Source: Sphingomonas sp. (GTDB taxonomy: Bacteria > Pseudomonadota > Alphaproteobacteria > Sphingomonadales > Sphingomonadaceae). From it: a stretch of DNA of 64,000 bases. The notes under the pieces are model-generated. The model was not told where the DNA came from, made no database searches, and saw nothing but the letters and a program-made list of their open reading frames with translations. Of this stretch, positions 16,292 through 24,798 are shown piece after piece (positions within the stretch are counted from its first letter, which is position 1; every line of letters starts with the position of its first letter). Where the stretch lies: positions 744,001-808,000 of the forward strand of contig NZ_JAFKLZ010000002.1 of assembly GCF_017304615.1 (NCBI RefSeq), written 5' to 3'. Made by a program: the position numbers and the translations under genes.

Positions 16292-16311
16292 GTGGCGGTT
16301 GGACTCGCCAC
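16292..16311. terminator. Hairpin between convergent TonB receptor and CDF genes
   Basis: GTGGCG and CGCCAC pair around an 8-base loop, 33 bases after the receptor stop. No T-run follows. The rest of the 171-base gap (16259-16429) shows no gene. Confidence 0.3.
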
Positions 16312-16429
16312 TCCTCCTATGGCGTGCGCGTCGCGGGAGGGGGCGTTAGGTGGGCGAGGGCCAGGCCAATCCGATGCGCGCGCCGAAACGGGCCATCACG
16401 CTGAGCGAGGGGTCGGGCAGCGGAATCCG

Positions 16430-17374
16430 CTAGGCGCCGGGAAGCAATCCCCGATTCTCGCCGAACTTGAGGCCGGCATCTTCGTGCGGGCGGACGTAAA
16501 TGCGGTAGATCGCCGGGAAGGTGGCCTGCAGATCGCGTTCGATCGCGTCGACGATCCGCTCGACATCGCCGGCGCTCAGGCGGTTGTCGAAATCGACATT
16601 GACCGCGGCGACGATCTGGTCGGGCGCGTTGTGGATCGTCATGATCTCGCCGATGCCTGTAACGCCCTGGCGCGATACCGCGCGGCGGATGCCGTCGATC
16701 AGTTGGGGGTCTGCCGCCTCGCCGATCAGCAGCCCCTTCGCCTCGCGCGCGAGGAAGATCGCCACCACACCGAGCAGTAGGCCGATGAGTACCGAAGCGA
16801 TGCCGTCGAACCTCGGATTGCCGGTCGCCTGGCTGATCGCCAGACCGAGCGCCGCGATCAGGATACCCGCCATCGCCGCGCCGTTTTCGAGCAGCACGAT
16901 GACCGTCGTTGCGTCCTTGGTCGATACGAGCGCCCGCCACCAAGACTTCCCACCACGCGCAGCGTTGAATTCCTTGAACGCCGCGAAGGTCGATCCGCCC
17001 TCGAGCAAAAAAGCGATCAGCAGCACGCCATAGGCGATCAGCGGCGAGACGGCAGGCTCGGGCTCGAGGAAATGGATGACGCCTTCATAGACCGACACGC
17101 CTGCGCCGAGTGCGAACACCAGCAGCGCGACGACGAAGCTCCAGAAATACAGCTCGCGACCGTATCCGGCGGGGTGCTCGGCATCGGCAGGTTTGGCGGC
17201 GCGTTTCTGGCCGTACATCAGCAGCAACTGGTTGGTCGAATCGACCAGGCTGTGGACGCCCTCGGTCAGCATCGCCGACGATCCGGTGATTGCCGCCGCG
17301 ACGAACTTGGCGATGGCGATCCCGACGTTCGCCGCCAGCGCGACGATCAGCACGCGATTGTTTTCCGCCTTCAT
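16430..17374 (-). CDS. Cation diffusion facilitator family transporter
   Basis: Inner-membrane proton-coupled exporter of divalent metal ions, 314 aa. Seen: an N-terminal transmembrane bundle with NVGIAIAKFVAAAITGSSAMLTEGVHSLVDSTNQ (quoted in parts: SSAMLTEGVHSLVDSTNQ is the family signature with the H-x3-D metal ligands), a second metal site near STKDATTVIVLLENGAA, FDGIASVLIGLLLG and a C-terminal cytoplasmic domain from ~residue 215 (IHNAPDQIVAAVNVDF). The HPAGYGRELYFWSF segment is typical of a CDF subgroup close to zinc exporters. It converges on the ZnuD-like receptor, so uptake and export genes for metal lie side by side. Start ATG at 17374. Confidence 0.9.
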   Translation of the reverse strand: MKAENNRVLIVALAANVGIAIAKFVAAAITGSSAMLTEGVHSLVDSTNQLLLMYGQKRAAKPADAEHPAGYGRELYFWSFVVALLVFALGAGVSVYEGVIHFLEPEPAVSPLIAYGVLLIAFLLEGGSTFAAFKEFNAARGGKSWWRALVSTKDATTVIVLLENGAAMAGILIAALGLAISQATGNPRFDGIASVLIGLLLGVVAIFLAREAKGLLIGEAADPQLIDGIRRAVSRQGVTGIGEIMTIHNAPDQIVAAVNVDFDNRLSAGDVERIVDAIERDLQATFPAIYRIYVRPHEDAGLKFGENRGLLPGA

Positions 17375-17476
17375 ATTGTCGCCATAGCAAAGCGGCGGCG
17401 CTTGGCCAGACCGTTGCCGAGTCTCCCCAACGCGGGACGGCAAGGCCATCCCGTCCCAGCGATGATCGATGGGCGG

Positions 17477-18238
17477 CTAGACGCCCTTGCGACCGAACCC
17501 GCGCGTGGTGGGCGTAAGGGGTGCCGCTGATTCACGGACTCGCTGCGTCGGAGCCACATCACTGTGTAACTCCGCCAGCCGTGCCGCTACGCGCGAATCG
17601 AACGGTTCGTTGACCATAGTGTCGTGCGGATAGTCGGAATAGGGCGACGACGAGCGCCGGTTGCCGTGCGACGCCAGATCGAACACGCCCCGGATCAACA
17701 TGTTGCGGCCCCAGCGGATTGCCGACAGGAGGACGATCGCGAAGACGAAGGCGATCCAGCCCATCCCGCTCGACCGCCGCCCGCGCGCTGGCGGGGCGGC
17801 GATCGGTTCGCCGCGGTCCCCACCGGTATTGCCGTCTGCACTCCACGGATCCGCCGCTGCGCTCGTCCGCGTCGCGCTTGCGGGCGTCGGCGGGGTATAT
17901 CCTTGGGTCGGGTCGTCGCCGAGCACGTAACGGAGGTCGGCCATGATCGTGGCGTCGGCCCGCAGGTATTTGTCGTCGTGATAGAGTACATATCCGGCCT
18001 CGCCGCCGGTCGTCGCGACGCTTGCGCCGTTCACGGTGCGGATCGGGTAGATATAGCCGAGATCGAAATACTGGCCGTCGCGTTCGAACGCAGGGATGTC
18101 GGGCAAATCGCGGACGAGATCGATCTTCTGTAGCGGCGTCATCACGTGACGACGGCCGTCATCGGCAGCGGCGGGTTGCGACGCTGCGGCGATGAGCGAC
18201 GCGGCGAGCGTCAGGATCGGTCGGACAAATTGCTTCAT
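17477..18238 (-). CDS. Signal-peptide membrane protein of unknown function
   Basis: Not recognised. The 253-aa product has an N-terminal signal peptide (MKQFVRPILTLAASLIAAAS, cleavage near QPAAADD), a periplasmic region of ~130 residues (MTPLQKIDLVRDLPDIPAFERDG quoted in part: PLQKIDLVRDLPDIPAF, then YIYPIRTVNGASVATTGGEAG), a Pro/Thr/Ala linker, one membrane segment at ~160-178 (WIAFVFAIVLLSAI) and a polar tail with RRSSSPYSDYPHDTMV. It lies 102 bases upstream of the CDF gene on the same strand; a 7-bp hairpin at 17434-17457 in the gap may separate the two transcripts. Confidence 0.6.
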   Translation of the reverse strand: MKQFVRPILTLAASLIAAASQPAAADDGRRHVMTPLQKIDLVRDLPDIPAFERDGQYFDLGYIYPIRTVNGASVATTGGEAGYVLYHDDKYLRADATIMADLRYVLGDDPTQGYTPPTPASATRTSAAADPWSADGNTGGDRGEPIAAPPARGRRSSGMGWIAFVFAIVLLSAIRWGRNMLIRGVFDLASHGNRRSSSPYSDYPHDTMVNEPFDSRVAARLAELHSDVAPTQRVRESAAPLTPTTRGFGRKGV

Positions 18239-18390
18239 CGTGGTGTCCTATGCCAGCCGGTCGGCATCGGTCCTGGCAGCAACGTGTAAAAATTGCCTGA
18301 AGCGGCCCGATCGTTTCGCTTTTGAATCGACTCGCTACGCCGACGTGCGGGGAGTAAGGTCTGGGCGATCAGAACGAAGGGGGAAATGCA

Positions 18391-18876
18391 ATGGATACCA
18401 TCCTGGGCATGTCGGTGCCGGCCTTTACGACGCTGCACGTCGCGATCAGCCTGATCGGCATTCTGGCGGGGCTGGTTTTTCTCGGCGGACTCGTCGCCGG
18501 TCGCTTCCTGCGCGGCTGGAACGGCGTGTTCCTGATCTTCACGATCCTGACCAGCGTTACGGGATTCTTCTTTCATTCCACGATGATCGGTCCGCCGCAC
18601 ATCGTCGGGGCGATCTCACTGGTAGTGCTCGCGATCGCGCTTTACGCGCTCTACGGTGCAAAGCGCGAGGGCGTCTGGAAACCGATCTACACGATCACGG
18701 CGACGATCGCGCAATGGTTCAACGTGTTCGTGCTGATCGTCCAGTCATTCCAGAAGATACCGGTGCTCAACCAGTTCGCGCCGACCGGCACCGAGCCGGC
18801 GTTTGGCGCGGCGCAGGGGATCGGGCTGCTGCTGTTCATCTATATCGGCTGGCGCGCGGTGAAGCGGGCCGCCTAG
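18391..18876 (+). CDS. Four-helix membrane protein of unknown function
   Basis: A 161-aa protein with four predicted membrane helices (about residues 12-36, 44-64, 72-92 and 105-125, with another hydrophobic stretch near 140-155). Notable strings: FTTLHVAISLIGILAGLVF, GWNGVFLIFTILTSVTGFFF, GPPHIVGAISLVVLAIALYA, and WFNVFVLIVQSFQKIP. The His-containing segments may bind a cofactor, but no family name is claimed. The start is clear: GAAGGGGGAAATGCA precedes the ATG. Hairpin arms GCGGGAGC/GCTCCCGC at 18883-18914 separate it from the convergent gene. Confidence 0.65.
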   Translation: MDTILGMSVPAFTTLHVAISLIGILAGLVFLGGLVAGRFLRGWNGVFLIFTILTSVTGFFFHSTMIGPPHIVGAISLVVLAIALYALYGAKREGVWKPIYTITATIAQWFNVFVLIVQSFQKIPVLNQFAPTGTEPAFGAAQGIGLLLFIYIGWRAVKRAA

Positions 18877-18921
18877 CGGCGGGCGGGAGCGGGGCCGGCT
18901 GGGGCTGCTCCCGCTCGCGCC

Positions 18922-19236
18922 TCACTGCGTCTGCGCGTCGTTCTTCTGGCGATAGATGGCGCGGCTGGTGCGGTTCTGCATCCGTCCCAGCCGGTAGCGC
19001 TCGCGCATGCTCAACCCGCCGCCATCGGCGCGGCTGCGTGCTTCGTACGCGTCGATCCGCCCTTCGCGGCGTTCGAGCCGGGCGCCTTCGCGCGGGGTCA
19101 GCGCGCCGCTGTTCAAGCCGTTCGCGATGCGCGTCTGCTGGCGGGATTGCCGCTGGTTGATCCGCGCATCGGCGGGCGTCGCCAGCGCCAGCGCGCTGAG
19201 GCCGGCGATACCGGCGAAAATGAACTTGTTACGCAC
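18922..19236 (-). CDS. Small exported Arg/Gln-rich protein
   Basis: A 104-aa protein with a Sec signal peptide (MRNKFIFAGIAGLSALALAT, cut after PADA). The mature part is highly charged: INQRQSRQQTRIANGLNSG, LTPREGARLERREGRIDAYE, and MRERYRLGRMQNRTSRAIY. This helical repeat-like pattern recurs in small periplasmic proteins of sphingomonads whose function is not known to me. The start is GTG at 19236 with GGAGAA 8 bases upstream. Confidence 0.7.
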   Translation of the reverse strand: MRNKFIFAGIAGLSALALATPADARINQRQSRQQTRIANGLNSGALTPREGARLERREGRIDAYEARSRADGGGLSMRERYRLGRMQNRTSRAIYRQKNDAQTQ

Positions 19237-19298
19237 GTCACTTCTCCTTTGATGGTCCTCAGGGAAGCATCAACGGGCGAAGCCGGGCGGTCCTTCGT

Positions 19299-19724
19299 TC
19301 AGATCCAGCCAGGCGCATGGACCAGTTCGAGCCGGATGCCGTCGGGGTCGGCGAAGAACACGGCATAATAGTCGCCCGAATATTGCGGGTAATGCGCCGG
19401 CGGGTCGAGCACGGTGATGCCGTAGTCGAGCAGCAGGGCGTGCAACCGGTCGACCTCGTCGCGGCTCGTCGCACGCCAGGCGAGGTGTTGGAGGCCCGGC
19501 GCATAGCCGTCATGCGTGCCGGGTTTTTTGGCCGCGCGGATGCCGAGCGACGCGCCGAACGGCTCGCGATCGCGAAGGTCCCATTCACACACTTCGGCGG
19601 TATTGCGCACCTGGGTATAACCGAGAAATTCGAGCACAGGGCCATAGACTCGCTTTGACGCGGCAACGTCGGTCACGCTTAGATCGATGTGATGGAAAGC
19701 ACCGCGGGCTTCATCATCAGGCAT
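19299..19724 (-). CDS. VOC-family (glyoxalase/bleomycin resistance fold) protein
   Basis: A 141-aa metal-dependent fold protein. It starts MPDDEARGAFHHIDLSVTD, where the His-Leu-Asp/Val segment supplies the first metal ligand, continues with FLGYTQVRNTAEVCEWD, HLAWRATSRDEVDRLHALL, and ends YYAVFFADPDGIRLELVHAP with the second ligand Glu. Such proteins include lactoylglutathione lyase, dioxygenases and resistance proteins; the substrate cannot be named. ATG 19724 with AGGAG 7 bases upstream decides the start against longer frames. Divergent from the RNA ligase family gene. Confidence 0.85.
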   Translation of the reverse strand: MPDDEARGAFHHIDLSVTDVAASKRVYGPVLEFLGYTQVRNTAEVCEWDLRDREPFGASLGIRAAKKPGTHDGYAPGLQHLAWRATSRDEVDRLHALLLDYGITVLDPPAHYPQYSGDYYAVFFADPDGIRLELVHAPGWI

Positions 19725-19784
19725 GATTCGACTCCTGTGTAATTGGAACATAACATGAACACACCGACCGATTCGGAGGATGTC

Positions 19785-20324
19785 ATGCTCGTTCAAACGC
19801 TCCATCGCCTGTTCTTCGCCATCAAGCCCACGCTTGCCGCCATTCCCGCGATCGAAGAGGCGCGGCGCCGATATTGTCCGGGCCGCGCGGTGCGGAACGA
19901 ACATCTCCATGTCACGATGGAAATTTTCGATGACCATAGTGGTTTTCCGGCAGCATTGGCCGATACGCTGGTCGCGATCGGTGACGGACTCGACATGCCG
20001 GGGTTCGACCTGTCGCTTGATCGCGTGGTCGGGACGATGCGGTCGGTCGCCTTACGGCCTGGCGCGAGGTCGACCGGTCTGAAGTTGCTGCAACGTGCTA
20101 TAGACGGGGCCGTTAGGGATGCCGGGCTGACTGTGCGCGACGGCTGGACGTTCAGTCCGCACGTGACGCTGGGCTATCGCGACGATAGACCGTTCGTGCG
20201 GTCGATCGTGCCGATCGTGTGGCATGTCGATGAACTCGTCCTGATCCACTCGTTCGTCGGTGAGACGCGGCATGAGATCATCGAGCGCTGGCCGCTCGCG
20301 CCGGAGTTACCTTTATTCCAGTGA
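19785..20324 (+). CDS. 2'-5' RNA ligase family protein (2H phosphoesterase)
   Basis: A 179-aa 2H-superfamily protein with the two catalytic HxT/S signatures: HLHVTMEIF near residue 43 and [11 protein letters not shown] near residue 125. The N-terminus [14 protein letters not shown] is typical of the bacterial ThpR group, which ligates or cleaves 2'-5' RNA bonds; the natural substrate is not known. ATG 19785 is chosen because GGAGG lies 5 bases before it; ATG 19755 is a longer option. The 3' end overlaps the convergent ung gene by 12 bases. Confidence 0.87.
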   Translation: MLVQTLHRLFFAIKPTLAAIPAIEEARRRYCPGRAVRNEHLHVTMEIFDDHSGFPAALADTLVAIGDGLDMPGFDLSLDRVVGTMRSVALRPGARSTGLKLLQRAIDGAVRDAGLTVRDGWTFSPHVTLGYRDDRPFVRSIVPIVWHVDELVLIHSFVGETRHEIIERWPLAPELPLFQ

Positions 20325-21011
20325 CGGCAGCGCCCAGTCGATCGGCTTCTCGTCTTGCGCGATCAGAAAGGCATTGGCTTTCGAGAACGGCTTGCTGCCG
20401 AAAAAGCCGTTATGCGCCGACAGCGGCGAGGGATGGGGCGAGCGCAGGACGAGGTGGCGGCCGCCGCGTTCGGTAGAATCGACGAACGCCGCCTTCTTCT
20501 GCGCGTGGCTGCCCCACAGGATGAACACGACAGGTTTTTCGCGCGCGTTGACCAGGCGGATCACGGCGTCGGTGAAGCGTTCCCAGCCGCGACCCTGATG
20601 CGAGGCGGCCATCCCCATCTGCACCGTCAGCACCGCGTTCAGGAGCAGCACGCCCTGTTCGGCCCAATGTTCGAGGAAGCCGTGCCGCGCGGGCGGGATG
20701 CCGAGATCGGTCTCCATTTCCTTGTAGATGTTGACCAGGCTCGGCGGCGTGCGCGTGCCGGGACGGACCGAGAAGCACAGGCCGTGCGCCTGCCCCTCGC
20801 CATGATAGGGATCCTGGCCGAGGATGACGACGCGGACCTGGTCGAGCGGAGTCAGGTCGAGCGCGCGGAACCAGTTCGATCCGCGCGGGAAGATGCGCTT
20901 GCCCGCCGCCTTCTCTGCGACGAGGAATTGACGCAGCGCCGTCATGTACGGATCGGCGAATTCGCCGCGCAGCGGTTCGAGCCAGCTCGGGTGCAGCTTG
21001 GGGTCGGCCAT
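20313..21011 (-). CDS. ung: Uracil-DNA glycosylase, family 1
   Basis: Main remover of uracil from DNA. The 232-aa protein has the water-activating motif [14 protein letters not shown] (D67 in GQDPYH, 65-70), [21 protein letters not shown], and the minor-groove loop [21 protein letters not shown] (HPSPLS at 193-198). All catalytic residues are intact. The ATG at 21011 lies close to the divergent esterase start. This is one of three uracil-DNA glycosylase types in the window. Confidence 0.97.
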   Translation of the reverse strand: MADPKLHPSWLEPLRGEFADPYMTALRQFLVAEKAAGKRIFPRGSNWFRALDLTPLDQVRVVILGQDPYHGEGQAHGLCFSVRPGTRTPPSLVNIYKEMETDLGIPPARHGFLEHWAEQGVLLLNAVLTVQMGMAASHQGRGWERFTDAVIRLVNAREKPVVFILWGSHAQKKAAFVDSTERGGRHLVLRSPHPSPLSAHNGFFGSKPFSKANAFLIAQDEKPIDWALPSLE

Positions 21012-21046
21012 TGCGAAGCTTGACCGCAGCAGCCGGTGCGCTGTCA

Positions 21047-21922
21047 ATGCACGGCATGATCCGCCTGCTCGCCGCGCTCCTTGCGCTTATCGCCACGCCA
21101 GCCTTAGCCGCCGCCGATCCGGCGGACGGGCTGCAACCCAAATTCACCGCGACGTCCAAATTCGTGCCCGCGCGCACCGTGCAGGTCTGGCTGCCGCCCG
21201 ATTATGCCCGGTCGAAGCGGCGCTATCCGGTAATCTACCTGCACGACGGGCAGAATGTGTACGACGACCCGTCGCCCTGGTCGGGCAAGAGCTGGGCGGT
21301 GCACCGCGCGCTGGCGAAACTGATCGCCGAGCGAAAGGCGCGTGCCTCGATCCTTGTCGCGGTGTGGAGCAACGACAACCGGATCGGCGAATATATGCCG
21401 CAGGCCGCGGTGCCGCCTGTGGTGACGCCGGGCGATCCCAAGGCGACGGACTTGTTCAAGACGTTGCCGGTCGAACGCGCGAAGATCGCGGGCGACGCCT
21501 ATCTCCGCTTCCTAGTCACCGAACTCAAACCGCTGATCGACCAACAGTATCGCACGCTGCGCGGTCCGCGCGACACGATGCTGATGGGGTCGAGCATGGG
21601 CGGGCTGATTTCCGCCTACGCACTGGCGCGCTACCCGACAATATTCGGCGCGGCGGCGTGCCTGTCGACCGCGTGGCCGATCGGCGACGGCTTCACCGAA
21701 CGCTGGTTCGAAGCGCATCTGCCGAATGGGCGGCTCTATTTCGACTATGGCACCGGGACCAATGATGGCAGCATCGCGCCGTACCAGTCCCGGATCGACG
21801 CGGCCGCCGGAAACCGGGGCGGCCGCTGGGTCAGCCGGGCATTTGCCGGCGCGGAGCATAGCGAGCGCGCCTGGGCCGCTCGCGTGGACATTCCGCTCAC
21901 CTTCCTGCTCGGCGGGAGGTGA
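21047..21922 (+). CDS. Exported esterase, alpha/beta-hydrolase (Fes/esterase D-like)
   Basis: A 291-aa predicted periplasmic or secreted hydrolase. The signal peptide is [19 protein letters not shown]. The fold signature is [33 protein letters not shown], then [10 protein letters not shown], the nucleophile elbow [26 protein letters not shown] and the terminal histidine in [10 protein letters not shown]. It matches the PF00756 group that includes enterochelin esterases and feruloyl esterases; the substrate is open. ATG 21047 and ATG 21056 are both possible starts. A 12-bp hairpin begins 4 bases after the stop. Confidence 0.85.
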   Translation: MHGMIRLLAALLALIATPALAAADPADGLQPKFTATSKFVPARTVQVWLPPDYARSKRRYPVIYLHDGQNVYDDPSPWSGKSWAVHRALAKLIAERKARASILVAVWSNDNRIGEYMPQAAVPPVVTPGDPKATDLFKTLPVERAKIAGDAYLRFLVTELKPLIDQQYRTLRGPRDTMLMGSSMGGLISAYALARYPTIFGAAACLSTAWPIGDGFTERWFEAHLPNGRLYFDYGTGTNDGSIAPYQSRIDAAAGNRGGRWVSRAFAGAEHSERAWAARVDIPLTFLLGGR

Positions 21923-21925
21923 AGC

Positions 21926-21953
21926 CTCTTCCCGATCAGGCGATCGGGAAGAG
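21926..21953. terminator. Perfect 12-bp hairpin shared by convergent genes
   Basis: Arms CTCTTCCCGATC and complement with loop AGGC. It begins right after the esterase stop and contains the last codons of the 35-aa gene on the other strand. No poly-T tract, so efficiency is uncertain. Confidence 0.5.
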
Positions 21954-22043
21954 CGAGGTGGCGACGTTGATCAACACCGCCGAGCAGAGCAGCGCGCTGA
22001 CGACCGAGAAGACGCTCTGGGCGGAATAGAAACGAACCGACAT
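21936..22043 (-). CDS. 35-aa single-helix membrane protein
   Basis: A short gene below usual size cut-offs. The ATG at 22043 has GAAGGGAG 8 bases upstream, a strong ribosome site. The product starts MSVRFYSAQSVFSVVSALL and ends with VATSLFPIA, giving one membrane helix (about residues 9-31) with a short charged N-terminus. Support: good ribosome site, dedicated upstream region with a sigma-54-like element and a 5' hairpin, and the way the frame fills the gap. Function unknown; it resembles small hydrophobic proteins seen in other sphingomonads, but I cannot verify that here. Confidence 0.6.
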   Translation of the reverse strand: MSVRFYSAQSVFSVVSALLCSAVLINVATSLFPIA

Positions 22044-22068
22044 GATAAAACTCCCTTCGATGTTGCGA

Positions 22069-22087
22069 TCGCCGGTTGATCCGGCGA
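22069..22087 (-). promoter_or_regulatory. 5'-UTR hairpin of the 35-aa gene
   Basis: TCGCCGG/CCGGCGA arms (7 bp) around a 5-base loop, 26 bases upstream of the ATG at 22043. It would lie inside the leader if transcription starts near 22094. Confidence 0.35.
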
Positions 22088-22103
22088 CCGATGTCAACAG
22101 CAT

Positions 22104-22119
22104 TGCAGGGAGTGTGCCA
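22104..22119 (-). promoter_or_regulatory. Sigma-54-like -24/-12 promoter
   Basis: On the minus strand TGGCACACTCCCTGCA matches the sigma-54 consensus TGGCACG-N4-TTGCA except at two positions, with the required GG-N10-GC spacing. It would give a leader of about 50 bases for the 35-aa gene. The surrounding 22120-22195 is unusually AT-rich for this genome and holds no gene. Confidence 0.45.
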
Positions 22120-22195
22120 GTTTTCTAAGATACTGATATATGAAGGAATATAATTTAAAACAAGCAGAGGATGGCGTCATTCGCCAACCCATGCG

Positions 22196-23284
22196 CTAAT
22201 TTCGCGCCGGTAGTTGGGAAATATTGCCATCGCTATCACCCTTGATGACGTTGCGGCCGGCATCCTTCGCGGTGTAGAGCAAACGGTCGGCACGGCCCAT
22301 CGCCGATCCCATCACTTCGCCGAATTCGTGTTCGCTTACCCCGCCCGAGAAAGTCACCGAGCCGAGTGGCGCGTCGGTTTCGCGCAGCCGGTATTTCTTG
22401 GCCGCGACCGTGCCGCGCGCGCCATCGAGCGTCGCAACGGCCTCCTCGACCGAAACGCCGGTAAACAAGATGGCGAATTCCTCTCCGCCATAGCGCGCGA
22501 CGAGGTGCTGGCCGCACGCTTCGCGGAGCGCTTCGGCGATAACCTTGAGTACGCGGTCGCCGACGGCGTGGCCGAAACGGTCGTTGACCGACTTGAAATG
22601 GTCGATGTCGCACAGGCCGACGCAGATCGGTGCGCCGCTGTCGGCGGCGACGGAGAACGCATCCTCAAACGCGCGCCGGTTGGCGAGACCGGTCAACGGA
22701 TCGCGACGCGCGTCATCACGCGCGGTTTCGAGTTCGCGGCGTAGCGCCTCCGCCTCGACGGTCGCGGCGGCGAGGCGTTCCTCGGCGGCCTGGACTCGGT
22801 CGAGCATCGCGTTCGCCAGTTGCGTGATGTCGTCCACCGCCGCACCGCTCGCGGCGCGGATGGCGTTCGCGCCGGCGAGCAGGTCGCGGCCGAACACTTG
22901 AGTCTCGGCGCGCATCGTGGCGACGGTGTCGGCGAAATCCTCCACCTGCATCTGGGTGCGCGCGACCAGCGCCTGCATCATCGCGTTGGGCGATTCGCCC
23001 GGCGGGCTCTCTGCCTCGGCAGGGCCATTTGGCGCAGTCGCGGCCGGCGCGCCCGCCTGGTGTCCCATTTCCTCGATGTCGCGCGACGTCAGCCGCACGC
23101 CGCCATCGGTGATCCGCGCGACATTGGCGGCGAGCGGCCCCTTCGGGTTGCTCAACACCCGATGCGCGAAGGTGTAGTTGATGGGATCGACGCTCAGCCG
23201 GTGATCGGACAGAAAGTCGCCGATCGCCAAGTATAGGCGATCGGACGGGCCGAACGACTGTCTATTCTGTGCCGCACTGGCCAC
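22196..23284 (-). CDS. GGDEF-domain diguanylate cyclase
   Basis: Makes the second messenger c-di-GMP from two GTP. The 362-aa cytosolic protein has a ~100-residue N-terminal region (YLAIGDFLSDHRLSVDPINY, HRVLSNPKGPLAANVARI) seen in some alphaproteobacterial cyclases, a coiled coil (~residues 145-200), then the GGDEF domain from ~205: DPLTGLANRRAFED, CDIDHFKSVNDRFGHAVGD, and the active-site motif GGEEF in ARYGGEEFAILF. The site is intact, so cyclase activity is expected. No RxxD inhibitory site is visible at the usual distance. No transmembrane helix. Start is GTG 23284. Confidence 0.92.
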   Translation of the reverse strand: MASAAQNRQSFGPSDRLYLAIGDFLSDHRLSVDPINYTFAHRVLSNPKGPLAANVARITDGGVRLTSRDIEEMGHQAGAPAATAPNGPAEAESPPGESPNAMMQALVARTQMQVEDFADTVATMRAETQVFGRDLLAGANAIRAASGAAVDDITQLANAMLDRVQAAEERLAAATVEAEALRRELETARDDARRDPLTGLANRRAFEDAFSVAADSGAPICVGLCDIDHFKSVNDRFGHAVGDRVLKVIAEALREACGQHLVARYGGEEFAILFTGVSVEEAVATLDGARGTVAAKKYRLRETDAPLGSVTFSGGVSEHEFGEVMGSAMGRADRLLYTAKDAGRNVIKGDSDGNISQLPARN

Positions 23285-23347
23285 CGTTATGGATCCGCTT
23301 CCCCGTTGTCCCCGGCCCGCTCTTTAGCGACAGAACCGCTAATAATG

Positions 23348-23376
23348 CGTTTCCGGCCTTATCGGATGGGGAAACG
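23348..23376 (-). terminator. Terminator after the peroxiredoxin gene
   Basis: On the minus strand CGTTTCC pairs with GGAAACG (15-base loop), followed by CATTATTAG. It lies 14 bases past the peroxiredoxin stop. Confidence 0.45.
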
Positions 23377-23390
23377 GCCTTTACGCGCGC

Positions 23391-23936
23391 TTATTTAAGG
23401 GCGCGGACTGCCTCCAGCGTCAGGCGGACGTGATCGGCGGCGCTCAGGTCGGAATGGACGAAGGTGATCTTGCCGTCGCGCGCGATGACATAGCTGGTGC
23501 GGTTGGTCGCCGGGCGCATCTTCTTGGTGACGGGGTCGGGGATCATGCGGCCGAGATCGACGTCATAGGCCTTTACGACTCGCGGGCCGGCGCTCGCCAC
23601 CGCGAACTTGCCGGCGCATTTTTCCTGGCTGAACTTGGCGAGCCGATCGACCGTGTCGGTCGACATGCCGATCACCGTCGCGCCCGCCGCCTGGAACTGC
23701 GGCACCGCTTCGGAGAAGTCGTGCGCTTCCTGGTTGCACCCGCCGGTATAGGCCGCCGGGAAGAAATACAGCACGACCGGCCCCTTCTTGAGCTGGTGCG
23801 ACAGGGTCAGGCGAAAGATCTTGCCGTCGATCGCGCCGCGCGTCGTGAAATCGGGGGCGACCGCGCCGGGCGACAAGGCGGCGACGGCGGGCACGGCCGC
23901 GAGGACGAGGGGAAGCGCAAGGAGGCGAAGGCGCAT
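23391..23936 (-). CDS. Exported peroxiredoxin (AhpC/TSA family)
   Basis: Thiol peroxidase reducing H2O2 or organic peroxides, predicted periplasmic. The 181-aa protein has a signal peptide (MRLRLLALPLVLAAVPAVAA), then APDFTTRGAIDGK, VVLYFFPAAYTGGCNQEAHDF with the peroxidatic Cys in GGC (the usual TPxxT-x2-C motif is shifted to AYTGGC), VIGMSTDTVDRLAKF, and a second cysteine in SQEKCAGKF, suggesting a BCP-like intramolecular disulfide. ATG 23936 has AGGAGA upstream. Divergent from hisN. Confidence 0.88.
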   Translation of the reverse strand: MRLRLLALPLVLAAVPAVAALSPGAVAPDFTTRGAIDGKIFRLTLSHQLKKGPVVLYFFPAAYTGGCNQEAHDFSEAVPQFQAAGATVIGMSTDTVDRLAKFSQEKCAGKFAVASAGPRVVKAYDVDLGRMIPDPVTKKMRPATNRTSYVIARDGKITFVHSDLSAADHVRLTLEAVRALK

Positions 23937-24004
23937 GGAGACTCTCCTGTAAGGAACGCCGCGCTTTCTAGACCCGCGCCGCGCGCGCCGCTAGGGGCGG
24001 AAAC

Positions 24005-24793
24005 ATGCGTATCACCGATGCCGACATTGCGCTCGCCCACGCCCTGGCCGACGCCGCGGGCGCGGCGATCCAGCCGCATTTCCGCGCGGCGGTCGACGTC
24101 GAGACAAAGGAGGACCAATCCCCCGTCACCGTCGCCGATCGCGCCGCCGAACAGGCGATGCGCTCCCTGCTCGCCGCGGAAGCGCCGCGCGACGGGATCG
24201 TCGGGGAGGAATTCGGCGCCACCGAGGGATCGACCGGGCGGCAATGGGTGCTCGACCCGATCGATGGCACGGTCAGCTTCGTCGCGGGGCGGCCGATCTT
24301 CGGCACGCTGGTCGCTTTGGTGCAGGACGGCTGGCCGGTGATCGGCGTGATCGATCAGCCGATCAGCGGCGAACGCTGGATCGGCGCGGCGGGGCGGCCG
24401 ACCCTGTTCAAGGGCAAGCCGGTGCGGACTCGTGCCTGCCGCGAACTGGCCAACGCGACGCTCGCCACCACTGGCCCGCATTATTTCAGCGACCACGACG
24501 CGGAGCATTTCATGGCGCTCGCCGCCAAGTGCGCGCACAAACGGATGGTGTTCGGCGGCGACTGCTACAATTACGGCCTCGTCGCGAGCGGGCATGTCGA
24601 CCTGGTCGTCGAATCGGGCCTCAAGCTTCACGACTTCGCCGCGCTGGTGCCGGTAGTCGAGGGCGCGGGCGGGATGATGTGCGACTGGTCGGGTGAGCCG
24701 CTGACCGCCGACAGCGCCGGCGACGTGATCGCCGCGGGCGACCCTGCGCGGATCGACGATGTTCTGGAGGCGCTGGCCTGTCGCGGCCACTGA
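24005..24793 (+). CDS. hisN: Histidinol-phosphatase, inositol-monophosphatase type
   Basis: Mg-dependent phosphatase, most likely histidinol-phosphate phosphatase of histidine synthesis. The 262-aa protein shows KEDQSPVTVADRAAEQAM, GIVGEEFG (metal Glu), WVLDPIDGTVSFVAGRP with the DPIDGT metal site, and the C-terminal metal Asp segment LVVESGLKLHDFAALVPVVEGAGG, which in this subgroup reads HD. The HisN form is common in alphaproteobacteria; inositol monophosphatase is the alternative. No other his gene is adjacent. Confidence 0.87.
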   Translation: MRITDADIALAHALADAAGAAIQPHFRAAVDVETKEDQSPVTVADRAAEQAMRSLLAAEAPRDGIVGEEFGATEGSTGRQWVLDPIDGTVSFVAGRPIFGTLVALVQDGWPVIGVIDQPISGERWIGAAGRPTLFKGKPVRTRACRELANATLATTGPHYFSDHDAEHFMALAAKCAHKRMVFGGDCYNYGLVASGHVDLVVESGLKLHDFAALVPVVEGAGGMMCDWSGEPLTADSAGDVIAAGDPARIDDVLEALACRGH

Positions 24794-24798
24794 GCGCG

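Noticed and set aside
22092..22097. TTGACA as a sigma-70 -35 element for the 35-aa gene
   Set aside because: No acceptable -10 element lies 16-18 bases downstream; the sigma-54-like element fits better.
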